Source: Staphylotrichum longicolle (Eukaryota; Ascomycota; Sordariomycetes; Sordariales; Chaetomiaceae). From it: a DNA stretch of 64,000 nucleotides. Shown here in pieces: positions 34,701 through 45,869 of the stretch. The stretch spans positions 2,294,001 through 2,358,000 of the forward strand of contig JAHCVI010000002.1 of assembly GCA_019096155.1 (NCBI GenBank), in the 5' to 3' direction. Positions within the stretch are counted from its first letter, which is position 1; every line of letters starts with the position of its first letter. A program made the position numbers and the translations under genes. The notes below the pieces were generated by a model that saw only the letters and a program-made list of their open reading frames with translations, ran no database searches and had not been told where the DNA came from.

Positions 34701-35943
34701 AAGGTGTCGGTCTCAGCCGCAGTGGCCCTTGGACGAGCTGGAGCTGGCAACGTCTCGGTTTACCTGCCCGTCATCCTCCAGTCCATGCAGCAAAAGGGCG
34801 GCACTCAATACCTGCTTTTGCAGTCAATCAAGGAGATCCTCCAGCAAGTTGCTCTTTCCTCCACCGAGATCGGCCAATTCTCCACGGCCATCTGGGAGCA
34901 GATCCTTGCGGCCAGCGACACCGAGGACAACAAGGCTGTCTGCGCGGAATGTGTCGGACGGATGGTCATCATTGATCCCAAGACGTACATGCCCAAGCTA
35001 GAGGTCAGTTTGTTTCGTGATACAGAAAAGATGACTTGAGTTGCTAACATGCCAGCAGTCTCTTTTCCGTAACAAGTCGGTGGTGCTGAGGGCTATCGCA
35101 GTCCAGGCTCTCCGGTACACTCTTCCAGACGACAACGAGGCGTTCGATGCTTTCCTCAGGAACTCTCTCGTGGATATGCTCAAGACCTCGCTCGGCGACC
35201 CGGAGATGGAGATTCGCCGCCACGCCATGTCCACACTGACATCGGCAGCGCACAACAAGCCCGAACTGATCCTGATTCACCTCAACCAGCTTATGCCGTT
35301 CGTTATGAACGAGACGGTCATCAAGCCGGAACTGATCCGCGAGGTCCAGATGGGCCCGTTCAAGCACATCATTGACGATGGCTTGGAAGTGCGAAAGGTG
35401 TGTATGCTCTATTTCTTTTTGCATAGTAGACCCTTCTTCTGACCACTTGTGATCTAGGCCGCCTACGAAACTTTGTACGCCCTCATGGAGACGGCTTTCT
35501 CTCGCGTCAGCACCATCGAGCTGTACGACCGCATCGTCGCTGGCCTCACGGACGACAACGACATCCGCGCCCTGTGCAATCTGATGGTGTCCAAGCTGGT
35601 CTACCTCGACGCGGACGAGACGATTCGCCGCCTCGACTCCATCGCCGACGGCTTCCGCAAGACGCTCTCTCACAAGCTCAAGGACAACGCCGTCAAGCAA
35701 GAGATCGAGAAGCAAGACGAAGCCAACAAGGCCGTCCTGCGCCTCACGCTGCTCCTAGGTGACAAGCTCAATAAGGCTGCGCTCAACACCACGGGAGGCG
35801 CGGGTGGCGCGGCCGGCGTGGCGTCGAACCAGGTCTGGACCAGCTACTGGGAGTGGGTCAATAGGGACTTTGCGGGCCAGCTCAAGAGCATCCGGGACGA
35901 GAACAAGTCGGGGACTGCGGCGGACGAGGGCTCGGCTGTTTAG
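31755..35943 (+). CDS. Cullin-associated NEDD8-dissociated protein 1 (CAND1/TIP120)
   Basis: HEAT-repeat protein that wraps unneddylated cullin-RBX1 and exchanges substrate receptors of SCF ubiquitin ligases. Exons 31755-35003, 35056-35397 and 35458-35943 give about 1,358 residues, the usual fungal size. The N-terminus reads LLSKITDADPDFRFMALNDL as in other CAND1 proteins, followed by HEAT repeats. An acidic loop of Glu/Asp at about residues 358-390 (DEDDEMEDEEEDEDEFEEDD) and a Ser/Ala-rich loop near 590 come next. The TIP120 domain occupies the C-terminus (LRYTLPDDNEAFDAFLRNSL, DDGLEVRKAAYETLYALMET). The second intron ends in CCAGCAG, a tandem acceptor, so isoforms with or without one Gln are possible. 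Long uninterrupted frame without indels. Confidence 0.95.
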
Positions 35944-36441
35944 GAGGGAGAGCAGTCTGTTGGCACGCTGGTTTCCGAGAATTATCACCTCGCCAGGACC
36001 GGGTACACGTACTTGTTGGACGCCGATGGGATGGCTCAACACATGGACCCTGTGAACCTGGACATATTCAACAACCTCGGGGGGTGGGGGTTTAGTCCTG
36101 GATGGCTGGGTTAATCTTAGTGGGGTTTTTGTAGGGATTTTGTTGATTGTGCCGGGTCCCGAGCTTCTTGCGGTGTGGCGTGGGTGAGCCCACTGCTTGA
36201 TTCTGCGGGTGAGCTGGCTGGAATGGGGCCTTGGTAACAGGTCACAGCGAAGATAGGTAGTTTACCTTGGTAACGGGCATGAATTGACAGCGTGTTGTGT
36301 ACTCAGTAAGGCGAGCGTCTCCAACCTCGCCGCCAGTCATGATTTGTGTATTATGTATTACAGTGTGTTTTTGGCTAACCTCCCATGGATCCTATGCAAA
36401 GTGATCAACTCCTCCTCCCCCTTCCTTTTTTCTGCCCCCAT
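35944..36441. other. Convergent intergenic region CAND1/ERG7
   Basis: 3' sequences of two convergent genes; G/T-rich, no gene seen. Confidence 0.5.
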
Positions 36442-38838
36442 TCAAACAACCGTCTCATCCGGGTACTTCTTGGCAAACATGCCCAGCGCCTTCATGGGGA
36501 ATGTGAACTTGTAGTTGGGATACGAGATCATGCAGCTCTTGTTGAAGACGCCCTCGATGGCCTCCTGCAGCCACTCGCCGTTGGGCTGCTGCCGCTCCAT
36601 GATCAGCTTGATGCCCTTCTGGATGGCCGCCTTGTCCGGGTACTCGGCCTTCATCAGGCCGATCAGCGCCCAGGCCGTCATGACGACCTGCGAGCCCGAG
36701 GGGTGCTCGATGTATTCCCCTGTTTCGCAGGCCTGTGGGAGATGCGGTTAGCGGTGATGATAGGAGGGTTGAGGTTGGGGATGTGGTGTATACCTTGTAG
36801 TGTTCGGACCACCCGCCGTCGGCGCGCTGCTTGGAGATGAGGAAATCGCACCCGCGCTTGGCGTGGGCGCTGTTCTTGTACGTCTCGCCGATGCTGGACA
36901 GGCTCTCGAGGGCGAACATGGTCGCGTAGGTGAAGCAGATGCCCCAGCTGCCGTACCAGCCGCCGTGCGGGCGCTGGTTGGTCTTGATCCAGGAGACGGC
37001 GCGGTCGATGAAGAGCTCGATCTCCTTGGCGCGGTGGTCCGGCCAGTGCTTGTGGAAGAGCGAGAGGGCGGTGACGACGGCGGTCGTGCACTCGGGGTAC
37101 TCGTACTCGACCATGATCCGGCCAAAGACCTCGGCAGCGTTGAGCATCTCCATCCAGGAGCCGGCGCGGGGTGGCTCGTAGGAGGAGCAGCTGCCGTTGG
37201 GGTTTTGGTAGGTGAGGAGGGTGTCGATGGCGTCGAAGATGCGCTGGTCGTCGATCAGAGTGGGAAATCCGGGCGTTTTTTGGAGGATGATGACGGATTT
37301 CAGGGCTTCCGAGACACAGTCGCTCACGGCATAGCCTTGGTCCTTGTTGCTGAAGGCCCAGGCGCCCTTGCGTTGCTGGCGGTAGCATTTGTCTTGGTCC
37401 TTGACGTTCTCACGGATCTGTTGATCATCGAGGAACTCGAGGGCCTTGAGCAGCATGGGCCGCCACCGCGGATCCTCGGTGAGCCCTGCATCCATGACGG
37501 CTTGGATCGCAAACGCAGTGTCCCAACATTGCACGCCGTTGGTGCCGTTGGCGAGGAGCCCTTCGTCCTTGACCCAGAGAAACTCATGCGATCTCTCTTG
37601 GTGTCTGCGCACGGCATATGTATCAGGGCCGTCCCGAGCGTAAAGACAGACAGTGTTCATAGGGCCGGACACAGTGGCCAGGTCCAAGCAGTCCGTGTTG
37701 TCGTTTTCCATCTCAATCAGTTTCATCGCCCAGTCTTCGGCCTTGTTCACTATGGGCTTCACTCTGAAGATGGGCTTCCAGACGTTGGCGAGGATCCAGT
37801 TGATCATATTCAGCAACCAGGTCTTGGGGTGGTAGTTGTCCCTCGGGTGAATGGTGTTGCGGTGCCCTGCCCAGTTGATTTCCGCCCAGTCCTCCACAAA
37901 GAGCTCCTTGCGGAGGGAGCGAATGACGTCGGTTTCTTCCGCCTGCCATCGCCTAGACCAGAGATAGCTCATGGGCAAGAAGACCTGCCGAATGTGAATC
38001 CACCATCTCCATGGCGCAAAGGGAACCCAGTCGGGCAGAAGCCACAGCTCGGGGGGCACTGGGTTGACGATGTCCCAGTGTGCGACGCCCAGCACCGCAA
38101 GCCACCACTTCGCCCAGTGCGGAGCATGTGTGGCGCCTCCAAGCTTGTGGAGGGTGGCACGGGCCTTGACCATGACTGGGTGGTCAGCATCCACGCCAAC
38201 CAGTCGTAGGACGGTGTAGTTGAGAGATGTTCCAAACACCGAGGTCTCGCCTTCAATGTGCAAACCCCAACCTCCATCCTCCGGGTGGGCACGAGCAAAG
38301 AGGTAGTTCTTGATCTCGGTGGCATAGTACCATGGGATCGGCGTCTTCGTCACGTACCACGAGATGACGACGCAGGGCAGGAGGAACATGGGCCCGCCAT
38401 ACTCGCACCCCCAGTGGCCGCTGGGCAGCTGGAGCTTTTCGAAGAATTCGAGACCGTTGCTGACTGATTCGAGGGGGTTCTTGGGCTTCGGGAGATCCGG
38501 AAGGTCCTGGCGGAGGAGAGCATCAGCGACCACTGGGGAAGAACAGACTAACTGCATCCCGACGCACTCACCAAAGGCAGACCCAGAAAGTATTTGTCGG
38601 CGTATGTCTGCGGCCAGGCTTTGGCAGCGTCGTCATCCTCCAAGTACTGCCATGTATGTCTCCCGTGATCGTCTCGCATGCGCCATCGAGAGTAGTCGGT
38701 CCGCCCCTCGAGCTCGGGACGTTGCCTCTTGGTTGCGTGGTCGAGGTCGCCGGCGTTGCTGAACCGTTTCCGGGTCGAGCCCTTCTCCAGCAGCGGCTCG
38801 GCTTCGGCCGTAGCTGTGGTGGTCTTTTTGCGGACCAT
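36442..38838 (-). CDS. ERG7: Lanosterol synthase (oxidosqualene cyclase)
   Basis: Cyclises 2,3-oxidosqualene to lanosterol, the committed step of ergosterol synthesis, on ER and lipid-droplet membranes. Three exons (38838-38572, 38506-36794, 36732-36442) give exactly 756 residues. The first junction joins KYFLGLPL to DLPDLPKPKNPL; an upstream-looking Met in the intron is not used. Family features: QW repeats (GHWGCEYGG, GGWGLHIEGE, PHGGWYGSWG, ADGGWSEHYK, NGEWLQ), WIHIRQVFLPMSY, and the catalytic acid region GYAVSDCVSEALK where most family members have DCTAE; the Asp and Cys are kept. The C-terminus NYKFTFPMKALGMFAKKYP is standard. Divergent from SPO11 across 466 bases. Confidence 0.95.
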
Positions 38839-39304
38839 TTTCGCTCGCGTTGTTGCTGAGAGGGTCGAGACTGTGTCGCGGCAGGAAGGGAGGAAGGCAA
38901 GAGCTCCCGCCTCTGTGCTTGCTGCTTGCTTGTGCTTGATGTTGAATTCGCCAATCACATCACACGAATCGGCGTCGATCAGCCCACTCATTTCCCCTGC
39001 AAAGCCGCAGCCGACCCCTGTATCCGTCGATTTGGATCCCCACATCCCATTTCAATTCCCGAGTGCCAAGACAAGGTGGGTTTGTTCCGGCTCTCACATT
39101 CACTCTGGCGGGGGAAGGAACGATGATGAAGGCGACGGGGTGTGACTCGGCATTGGTGCAAACGGAAAACATCTGTTACTTTATTTTCCCTCCTCAAGAA
39201 TTTTTCCGGCAGATTTTTATCGGTTGACAACGTCAGCCAGATGTCAACCCCTTCTGTTCATCGTCTCTCAGCTTCATGATTATGACTTTACCCAATAAGG
39301 AAGT
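38839..39304. promoter_or_regulatory. Divergent promoter region ERG7/SPO11
   Basis: 466 bases between divergent start codons of a constitutive sterol gene and a meiotic gene. No specific sites could be assigned with confidence. Confidence 0.5.
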
Positions 39305-41051
39305 ATGTTTTCCATGTCAGGGGTCCAACAGCCCGCCAGGAACGATTCTCAGACTTCAGTCTCTGTTCCCACAAACAGCGGGTTAGCGCTACGTGGCGGC
39401 GTTTCCAACGTGCTTCGAGTCCCTTCTGCCACTCGAACCGGGGCGCTGTCTCAGATTGAAGCTTTGCTCGAGACAATCGTGGATGCAATCAGCAACGGCG
39501 ACCATCTTACCATTCCCTACCAAAGCAGTCGCACTTCTCAGCATGGAACAAATGCAGAATCTCGACAGGAAGATGGCAGACCCGTCGATACGTTAAGGTT
39601 CCCGGCACGAACAGCCCAGGAGGCCAAGAGGTTTGGTACGAGGGATGAGGAGAGAAGTCTCTGGTATGCCATGCGCTCACATGTCTGGTATTCTGCCAGA
39701 GGCACTTTTCCGCATCATTGAGATGTCCCACGAAGCGCTTCTTTCTGGAAACCTCATAACGAAAAGGTAGTTATGGAGTTCCTGCTTTGACGTTGGCTAG
39801 GAGGCTAGCCGCGGCGTCGCTGACAAGTTTAGAAACATTTACTACCAAAACCCCGAACTGTTCACGTCTCAAGGCAGAGTGGATGACATGGTGGACAATC
39901 TCGCCTTTACGCTCGGGGTTGGTCGGGAGGATCTTAACATCGTAAGCCCTTCATAGCCCTGCGAACTGGCCACATGGGATGCATTCGCTGATTGTTTCCA
40001 GGTCGCTACGGCCAAGGGCCTTATCTCAGGGCCAGTTGATCTCATACTCCATGATGGTTCTGTTCACACTTGTGACGATCTAGGCGACACCGTATGGGAC
40101 CTACTTTTGTGCGGCTTGGGGCTCATTGGCTAATTGCACCAGGGGATGCTGTTGCCGTCCGTCGCGTCAATACAAATGATCGACTTTCGGACCACACAGT
40201 GGGTGTTGATCATTGAGAAAGAGGTACGCAGTCCCCTGGGGCAGCCATTTTTAAAGCGATCTATCAACAGTTCAAGGCTACATTTCGAACCCTGGCCGCC
40301 GCACAGTACGCCAGACACTCTCAGGCCGGTCATGGCATTCTTTTGACGGTATGTTGCGCCCTCGTTGACAATTTTCATTGTTTCAGAAGGTCAGGACGTG
40401 ACCAACTCCTATAACGTGACAGGCAAAGGGATTCCCGGATCTGGCCACAAGGCGTTTTCTCTCCGTCATCCAAACGATGCGCCCAGACTTGGTATTGTTT
40501 GCCCTGGTTGATTATGATCCCGACGGAATCGCCATTTTGCGGACGTACAGACATGGCAGTCAACGCCTTGATCATGAGGAAAATGCCACAGCACCACGGC
40601 TCCGGTGGCTCGGCATACTCAGTGATGACATCTTCCCCACCGGACACGGATACAATGCCGAAACCGACACAAGCCAGAGCCATGCCAGCCAAGGAGCCTC
40701 CAGTCAAGGTTCCGTGGCGTCCTTCTTTGACGGTGGGTAGTTTAGAGGAAATTCTGGCCGCTTAACTGATAAAACTACCCAGGCTTACAGAACGATCGAC
40801 CGGCAAAGCGGGTCAGGCTCAATACGACGCGAGGCCCAAGTGAATCGATTCTTTCTCTGAACCAGCGTGATAGGAAAAAAGTCGTTGAGTTGCTGCGGAA
40901 TATCTCTGGGACAAACAGCAGAGACATGGATTGGGCCAAACAGATGGGAGAGCTGCAACGCATGTTGATGCTCAATATTAAGGCTGAGATACAGGCGGTG
41001 GACAATTACGGCAATGTTGCTAACTGGCTGGATGAAAAGCTGAGATTGTAG
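39305..41051 (+). CDS. SPO11: Meiotic recombination endonuclease-like protein SPO11
   Basis: Topoisomerase VI A-subunit relative that makes the meiotic double-strand breaks. Eight exons (39305-39635, 39700-39766, 39833-39941, 40002-40091, 40143-40223, 40277-40348, 40423-40732, 40783-41051) splice to exactly 442 residues. The catalytic region ITKRNIYYQNPELF holds the DNA-linking Tyr (about 137, second Tyr of the pair by comparison with yeast Y135). The metal site of the Toprim fold is seen as LIIEKEATFRTL (Glu) and LVDYDPDGIAIL (DPDG). Other matches are TAKGLISGPVDL, AKGFPDLATRRFL and the C-terminal DRKKVVELLRNI. Met at 39314 is an alternative start. The acceptor of exon 6 could lie six bases upstream. 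The frame is intact, so the gene appears functional and the fungus potentially sexual. Confidence 0.93.
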
Positions 41052-41348
41052 TTGCCGATTGAGAATTTAAGAGCAAATCTCATCGCATTCTCGCATTTCT
41101 CGTTTCTCACAGGGCGGTGTTCTTGTGCCTGGGTAACAGTTAAATTTGGAACCACCAATGCTGTGATAATTCATCTCCCCTTATATCGCTAGAAAACTTA
41201 GGAACCTGGGGCTCGACGATTGTACTTTCTCTCCCAACTCTCTCGGGTTTCCGTTGAATAAAGTAAATAGACGAGTACATTGCTGTCTTGTTGAACTGCT
41301 TAAGATAGAACAAACAAAGACTCTAGTTACACGACGCCACGAGTCCAG
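41052..41348. other. Short intergenic region after SPO11
   Basis: AT-richer 3' sequence of two convergent units; no gene. Confidence 0.5.
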
Positions 41349-41672
41349 TCAAGTTTCGGTGTACTCGTCAACGACGAACCGGACTTTCTCGATCGCGTTG
41401 GCCTCTGCCCAACGCTCGGCCACGCGGACGACCAAGGGAGGGAAGCCCGAGGAATCGGGCGCGTGGCGCCTCGCTTCCGAGTAACAAAGGACGCGCTTGA
41501 AGACATCTTCGTGTTCTCTCTTCCAGATCTTGTTGGTGCTCATTACGTATCCCCCCTCAAGCTCGGCGAGTGTCTCCCGCTCTCCCACCTCCGCCAGGCT
41601 CCGTTCCGCCTCGGCATGCAATCCGTCCCGCGCCGCTCGCAGCGCCTGAAGGCGCGCCTCGGTCCCGAGCTC
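41349..41672 (-). pseudogene. In-frame continuation behind a TAG stop of the HEPN-like gene
   Basis: Directly behind the TAG that ends the next gene (same strand, same frame) another 107 codons are open to a TGA. The translation looks like real protein: charged helices (LQALRAARDGLHAEAERS, GERETLAELEGGYVM) and a block FKRVLCYSEARRHAPDSSG then PLVVRVAERWAEAN. The last block is matched by a fragment at about 43.5 kb, which argues that it is or was coding. No GT donor near the stop would splice it out. So either the gene carries a nonsense mutation or sequence error, or the reading ends there and this is a relic. Confidence 0.5.
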
Positions 41673-42695
41673 CTAGATCAGGTCCTCTGCGAGCTGTGCA
41701 AACTTGTCGTAGACCGCCAGGTTGAACATGGGCTTCGGATGGGCGACAAAATTTCGCAGCTTGGCCAGGCCCTCGAGATCCCACCGGAGCTGCGGCGCCA
41801 GCTTCCAGGTTTTTGTCGCATCCCGGAGCTCGGTCCAGTCGGCGGGGATCATGTTGGCGCCGAACGGGGAGAGCCGCTCAAACAGCTCGGGTTCGTGGTC
41901 CCGCGCCCAGTGCCAGAGCGCCTCCTTGCCGAGGGTGAGGGCTGTGCTCGCGAACTCCATCGCCAGCGCGTGGTTCTGGAAGCAGTTGGCCAGCGCGGGT
42001 TCTTTGGCAATCCAGTTCTGATCCAGACGGGCCGGGGCGGGGGTGGGGGAGGGCGCGATGTGGTGCTGTTCGTCGTTCTCGGCGTTGTCGGTTAGGGTGT
42101 CTGAGGACGCCGAGGACCAAGAGAAGCTGGGGTCGGGGTCGCTTTTACCGGTCCAGGATTGCTCTGCCGCACTAGTCGATGCTTCAGGCGTCTCACGAGA
42201 TTTGTTGAAAAGCGCGCGCTTTTTGCGCGTGAACTCGCGAATCCTCTGCTGCGCGTCCGTGGGGCATGACGCTTTTCTCGCCTCGCTCATAATGGTGGAC
42301 CTCATGAACCCTGGCGCGGGGCGAGCCCATGAGTGGTCGAGACACGAGAGGCAACCGGAGGAGGTGTACTTGTATCGGCCGCCGTTGATTGAAAGTGAAG
42401 ACACAGGCTTCTCGGAGTCGGCCTTGCTGGTGGCAGACTTGGGCTGGCTCGGGCGAGACCGGGCTTGGAACGACCCCGTGGGCAGCATGTAGTGGGGGAC
42501 CCCCGGAGGCGAGGCAGGAGGTTTAGCTGAGGAGACGGCGGGAGAGCCATGGGGATTGCTGCCAGCAGGGAGGCCTTTGAGGCGTCGGAGAGTTTTGACT
42601 TGTTCGACGAGGCTCGAAATTTCCTTGCTTTGCCGCTCGACCTCCCGCTGGAGCACAGCGACTTGCTCGGTGGTCGAGAGCACCAGTTTTGTCAT
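41673..42695 (-). CDS. Hypothetical protein with HEPN-like RNxxxH motif
   Basis: Single-exon frame of 340 residues from the first ATG after a C-rich leader. I do not recognise a named family. An N-terminal coiled coil covers about residues 8-40 (VAVLQREVERQSKEISSL). A long Ser/Pro-rich linker follows, then a basic stretch (RIREFTRKKRALFNKSRE, about 165-182) and an acidic/Ser-rich region. The C-terminal third is predicted helical: NHALAMEFASTALTLGKEAL, then GLAKLRNFVAHPKPMFNLAV. LRNFVAH (Arg314, His319) fits the Rx4-6H signature of HEPN domains, which are often RNases in conflict systems. HEPN assignment from one motif is an inference. A further 107 in-frame codons follow the TAG, so the natural protein may be longer. 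No signal peptide or membrane segment. Confidence 0.5.
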   Translation of the reverse strand: MTKLVLSTTEQVAVLQREVERQSKEISSLVEQVKTLRRLKGLPAGSNPHGSPAVSSAKPPASPPGVPHYMLPTGSFQARSRPSQPKSATSKADSEKPVSSLSINGGRYKYTSSGCLSCLDHSWARPAPGFMRSTIMSEARKASCPTDAQQRIREFTRKKRALFNKSRETPEASTSAAEQSWTGKSDPDPSFSWSSASSDTLTDNAENDEQHHIAPSPTPAPARLDQNWIAKEPALANCFQNHALAMEFASTALTLGKEALWHWARDHEPELFERLSPFGANMIPADWTELRDATKTWKLAPQLRWDLEGLAKLRNFVAHPKPMFNLAVYDKFAQLAEDLI

Positions 42696-43461
42696 TTTGA
42701 CATTGATGAAAACCAGACGAGGGCAAGCTGTCGAAGTGGCGCTGGTGGAATATTGGAGACAGACGCGCGCATTAAAGAGGTTGATCAAAGGTTGAGCTTG
42801 TTTTGGGAGAAAAAGTTGAGAAGGTGGCGGGAGGGATAAAGATACCGTTGCGAGGAAATGGAGTTATGACTGTTATGGTGCCGTCACGTGGGTCTTGAGG
42901 ACGAAAAGAAAGTCTTGGAATGCCGTCGAGGTCAACTGAGTGCAGTGACTGCAGCTCGTAGCCTTCAGGTGCAGACTAGACGCAGGCGAGAGAACGCGGC
43001 CCAGAAAGAAGCAAATGTCCGGGCGAGAAGATGTAATCATCCTACTAACCGGCCACAGCAAGAGCAGGCGACAGAACGGTAATCTCGGGGACTCTTGCGC
43101 CCTCGACGGTTGAGACTGCCCACTGCATCCGTCGTAAGTGTGCCACTTGAAGGTTTGACAAGGAACCCGGCTTAGAGTTCGTTGACGAGTGCTTAGTCTC
43201 CGTCCTCTTCTCATTGGAAATCTGCGTGGATTTGGCGTTGTTGTTTACAGGATGGCTGCAATAGTATGTAGTGAAGTGGCAACTCGACCGAAAAATGAAC
43301 TGATGATTGAGGGTATAAATAAAAGCAGCCTAAAGGAGACGGTGATAGCGGGAAGATTTCGAGACGCAATGTTTACACATCGTGTTTGAACCAAGCAAGT
43401 AGCTGTCCCTGAGCAGCACCGGCTCAGGCCTACCAGACTGTCTCTCCTTGTCCCTCGCTTC

Positions 43462-43620
43462 TCCCAAAGGCATTGATTGACCTCTCCCCATCTTGCCGCA
43501 ACCCGCCCAACCACGGGGTGCGCAATCCCTGGGTCATCCCGCTTGAATTTTGGAAGATTGAGCACCCTCTTGAACAAGTCCACATGATCCGGCTCCCAAG
43601 CGCCGTCCTCTTCAGCAAAC
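43462..43620 (-). pseudogene. Fragment related to the C-terminal part of the HEPN-like gene
   Basis: The minus strand reads AEEDGAWEPDHVDLFKRVL, then KFKRDDPGIAHPVVGRVAARW and GEVN. It parallels the block WKREHEDVFKRVL..PLVVRVAERWAEAN behind the stop codon of the HEPN-like gene. Shared are the W, FKRVL, the PxVVxRVAxRW core and ExN. No start, upstream domain or flanking exon could be found, and the frame runs on into non-coding-looking sequence. Best read as a decayed copy of the C-terminal domain. Confidence 0.5.
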
Positions 43621-45845
43621 GACCCGTGACATGATGCGGTGTGTGTGACAATGTGCAGATTACATGTATGTCGACCACCTGCGTTCCTCCATGCAAGGAG
43701 CTGGCATCTGGATCACCTATGACCTAGTACCTGGTAGTTATCCCATGGCAGGCCCACTTTGCAGAAAAAAGGAGAAAATAGTCCGAACCTCTGCAGATAA
43801 AAAGAGAGTTTTTTCCGAAGACGGCTGAGTTCATGTTTAGCTGGTGGTCTCAAAGTCCTCGGATCATGAGACCCCAGAGCAGTGTCGGGGACCCCAAATG
43901 AGGAGGTGAATCTGACAAGAACGATGCTTTGCACAGTTGCGGGACGGGCTGTTGATAACCACATGCGGCTCTTACTCATAGCCATCAAACGTCCATCGCC
44001 ATCATGGGCAAACTGTCGAAAACGCTTGAACATTCTCATCAATCCAGTAAAGCCATGACTGATGGAAACCTTCACTCTGGGCAAACCGGAAGTATTGACA
44101 GGTAACTGTCAATCAGCAAGGGCAATCGCATGACGCAAAGCACCGTCTAAAGTTGTTGCTATCGCAAGATTCTTTAACGAGTATCAAACCCATCTTACCA
44201 CCTTCTCAGAACCCCAGCCTCCCTTCTCAGAGATGGGGCCAGCCCATGCCCCTCTCAACCACCAGCCGCCAGGACCAGTCGAAGTCTTCTCCTTCTGTTG
44301 CCCCCATCACGAATGCCAATTCTAGAGAAGTGATTAGCACACGAAAACATGCCCCTAGCCTGCCCAGATATTTGGAGTATATCAAACTGCTTACGTTTTC
44401 AAATACCGGCAAAATGGGCTTCGTTGGCGACTACATGTTGCAGTTCATGCAGTACCCCGGAAGGATTCGTTCTCCACTCGAGACTCCAATGCAAGGCTGA
44501 CCTGCTGAGACAGGTGCGCAGGGGACTGTCCCCATGTATCCACCGTTGACTTCATATCTGTGGCTGCATCCTTGATATTTGCCGTAGATGTTCATGCACA
44601 TGGTTGCTTAGGTTTGGTGTGGTGGTAGCTGTGCTTTATGCTAGGGCATTAGTCACGGCTGGCGCAACCTCGAATGTTTCTAGTAGTGGAAAAAGGAGGA
44701 TGGTGGGGGTGTAGCTTGGTACCTTCGTTTGTGTGTTGACTTAGTTGCAGTGCGGTTTGTTGTTTCTGGTGTTCGATGAGTGGAGTTTTGTGATATCGGG
44801 GACTGATGATGATGACTGTGTTGATATGGTTTGTATGGATTGTCACTGGATGCTCTGCAAGTTGCTCGAGTAGATCCCAGGAGGTAAAGGAAGAGAACCG
44901 AGGGGCCTTATATACCTGATTAGGACGCTGCATGCCCCTGTGAAGACATCTACTCGTCGACGAGTAAGGTCCTTGATGCGCCCATCGTCCGTACCTAGAT
45001 CAATGAAACTCAAAAACACCTGCTCGCCCTTCCAGGGTCTATAGCTTTATGAACAAAGGGAAAATATCAGCGCAGCCAGCCTCTTTATGATGTATGCGAG
45101 CCGCTGAGCAGGTGTAGGACCTGAGCGTGACGCCGCAACCCAGTCAAAATGTCGAATAAAATCAGAACACAAAGACTCCGTGTCAGCCAGAAAATGATGC
45201 TTTATGATATACGTTCACGTGAAACATAGGTGGTCAGCACTAAACCAGCCGTCAGGCGTGAATCTCTCAGCAGCAGTTTATCCTGTTTTCGAGCCCTTTG
45301 CTGCCTTATATATGTGTACACTTCTTACGTAGCGGCTCGTGGAACCTAGACATATCATCCAAGACATGAGTCGATGGTTGATCATTCAGCATCGAATGGA
45401 GTTCCTTTAATCATGCCCAGGTAAACTTAGGGGTTGCTCACTATTCAAGTCACAATCCATGATAGGTATGTTTGGCAAATGTCATTCTCTCATTGCCCAC
45501 CAATCAAAAAACCAGGCTAATCATTTTGAGACTTTTTTTCGTGTACCAGCCACTCCCGAACCCCGACCAGTTCTCAACCCCCCCTCCCCAATCCTTTGAA
45601 AATCAGGCACCGACCCAACTACAAGCTCTCAACGCCCGCCGCAGAGTACGCGATGCCGGCCTATTCAATACAAGTTCTTCCCCGAGCACTCTGGGCAGTC
45701 GCCCCCGTCTGGTATGTTCTCTGTCCCTTTGATAGAACACTCAGTGTCGTTCAATCTAGCGTCCCAGCATTTGTTCGTGCGGAGAAACACTTTGTGTTCA
45801 CACCTGAAGTCCGTATACACGGCGATGCACATGGTTTCTGCTTCG

Positions 45846-45869
45846 TTTTTTTTTTTTTTTTATTTTTTT
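45846..45869. repeat. Poly-T tract
   Basis: Sixteen T, one A, seven T. Confidence 0.9.

Noticed and set aside
36442..38557. Single 700-codon frame for ERG7 starting MQLVCSSPVV
   Set aside because: That start and the last part of the frame are intron sequence; splicing to upstream exon 1 and downstream exon 3 gives the full conserved cyclase.
43713..44500. Frames of about 115-123 codons on both strands
   Set aside because: No family resemblance, no splice-supported extension; in AT-richer gene-poor DNA such frames are expected by chance.
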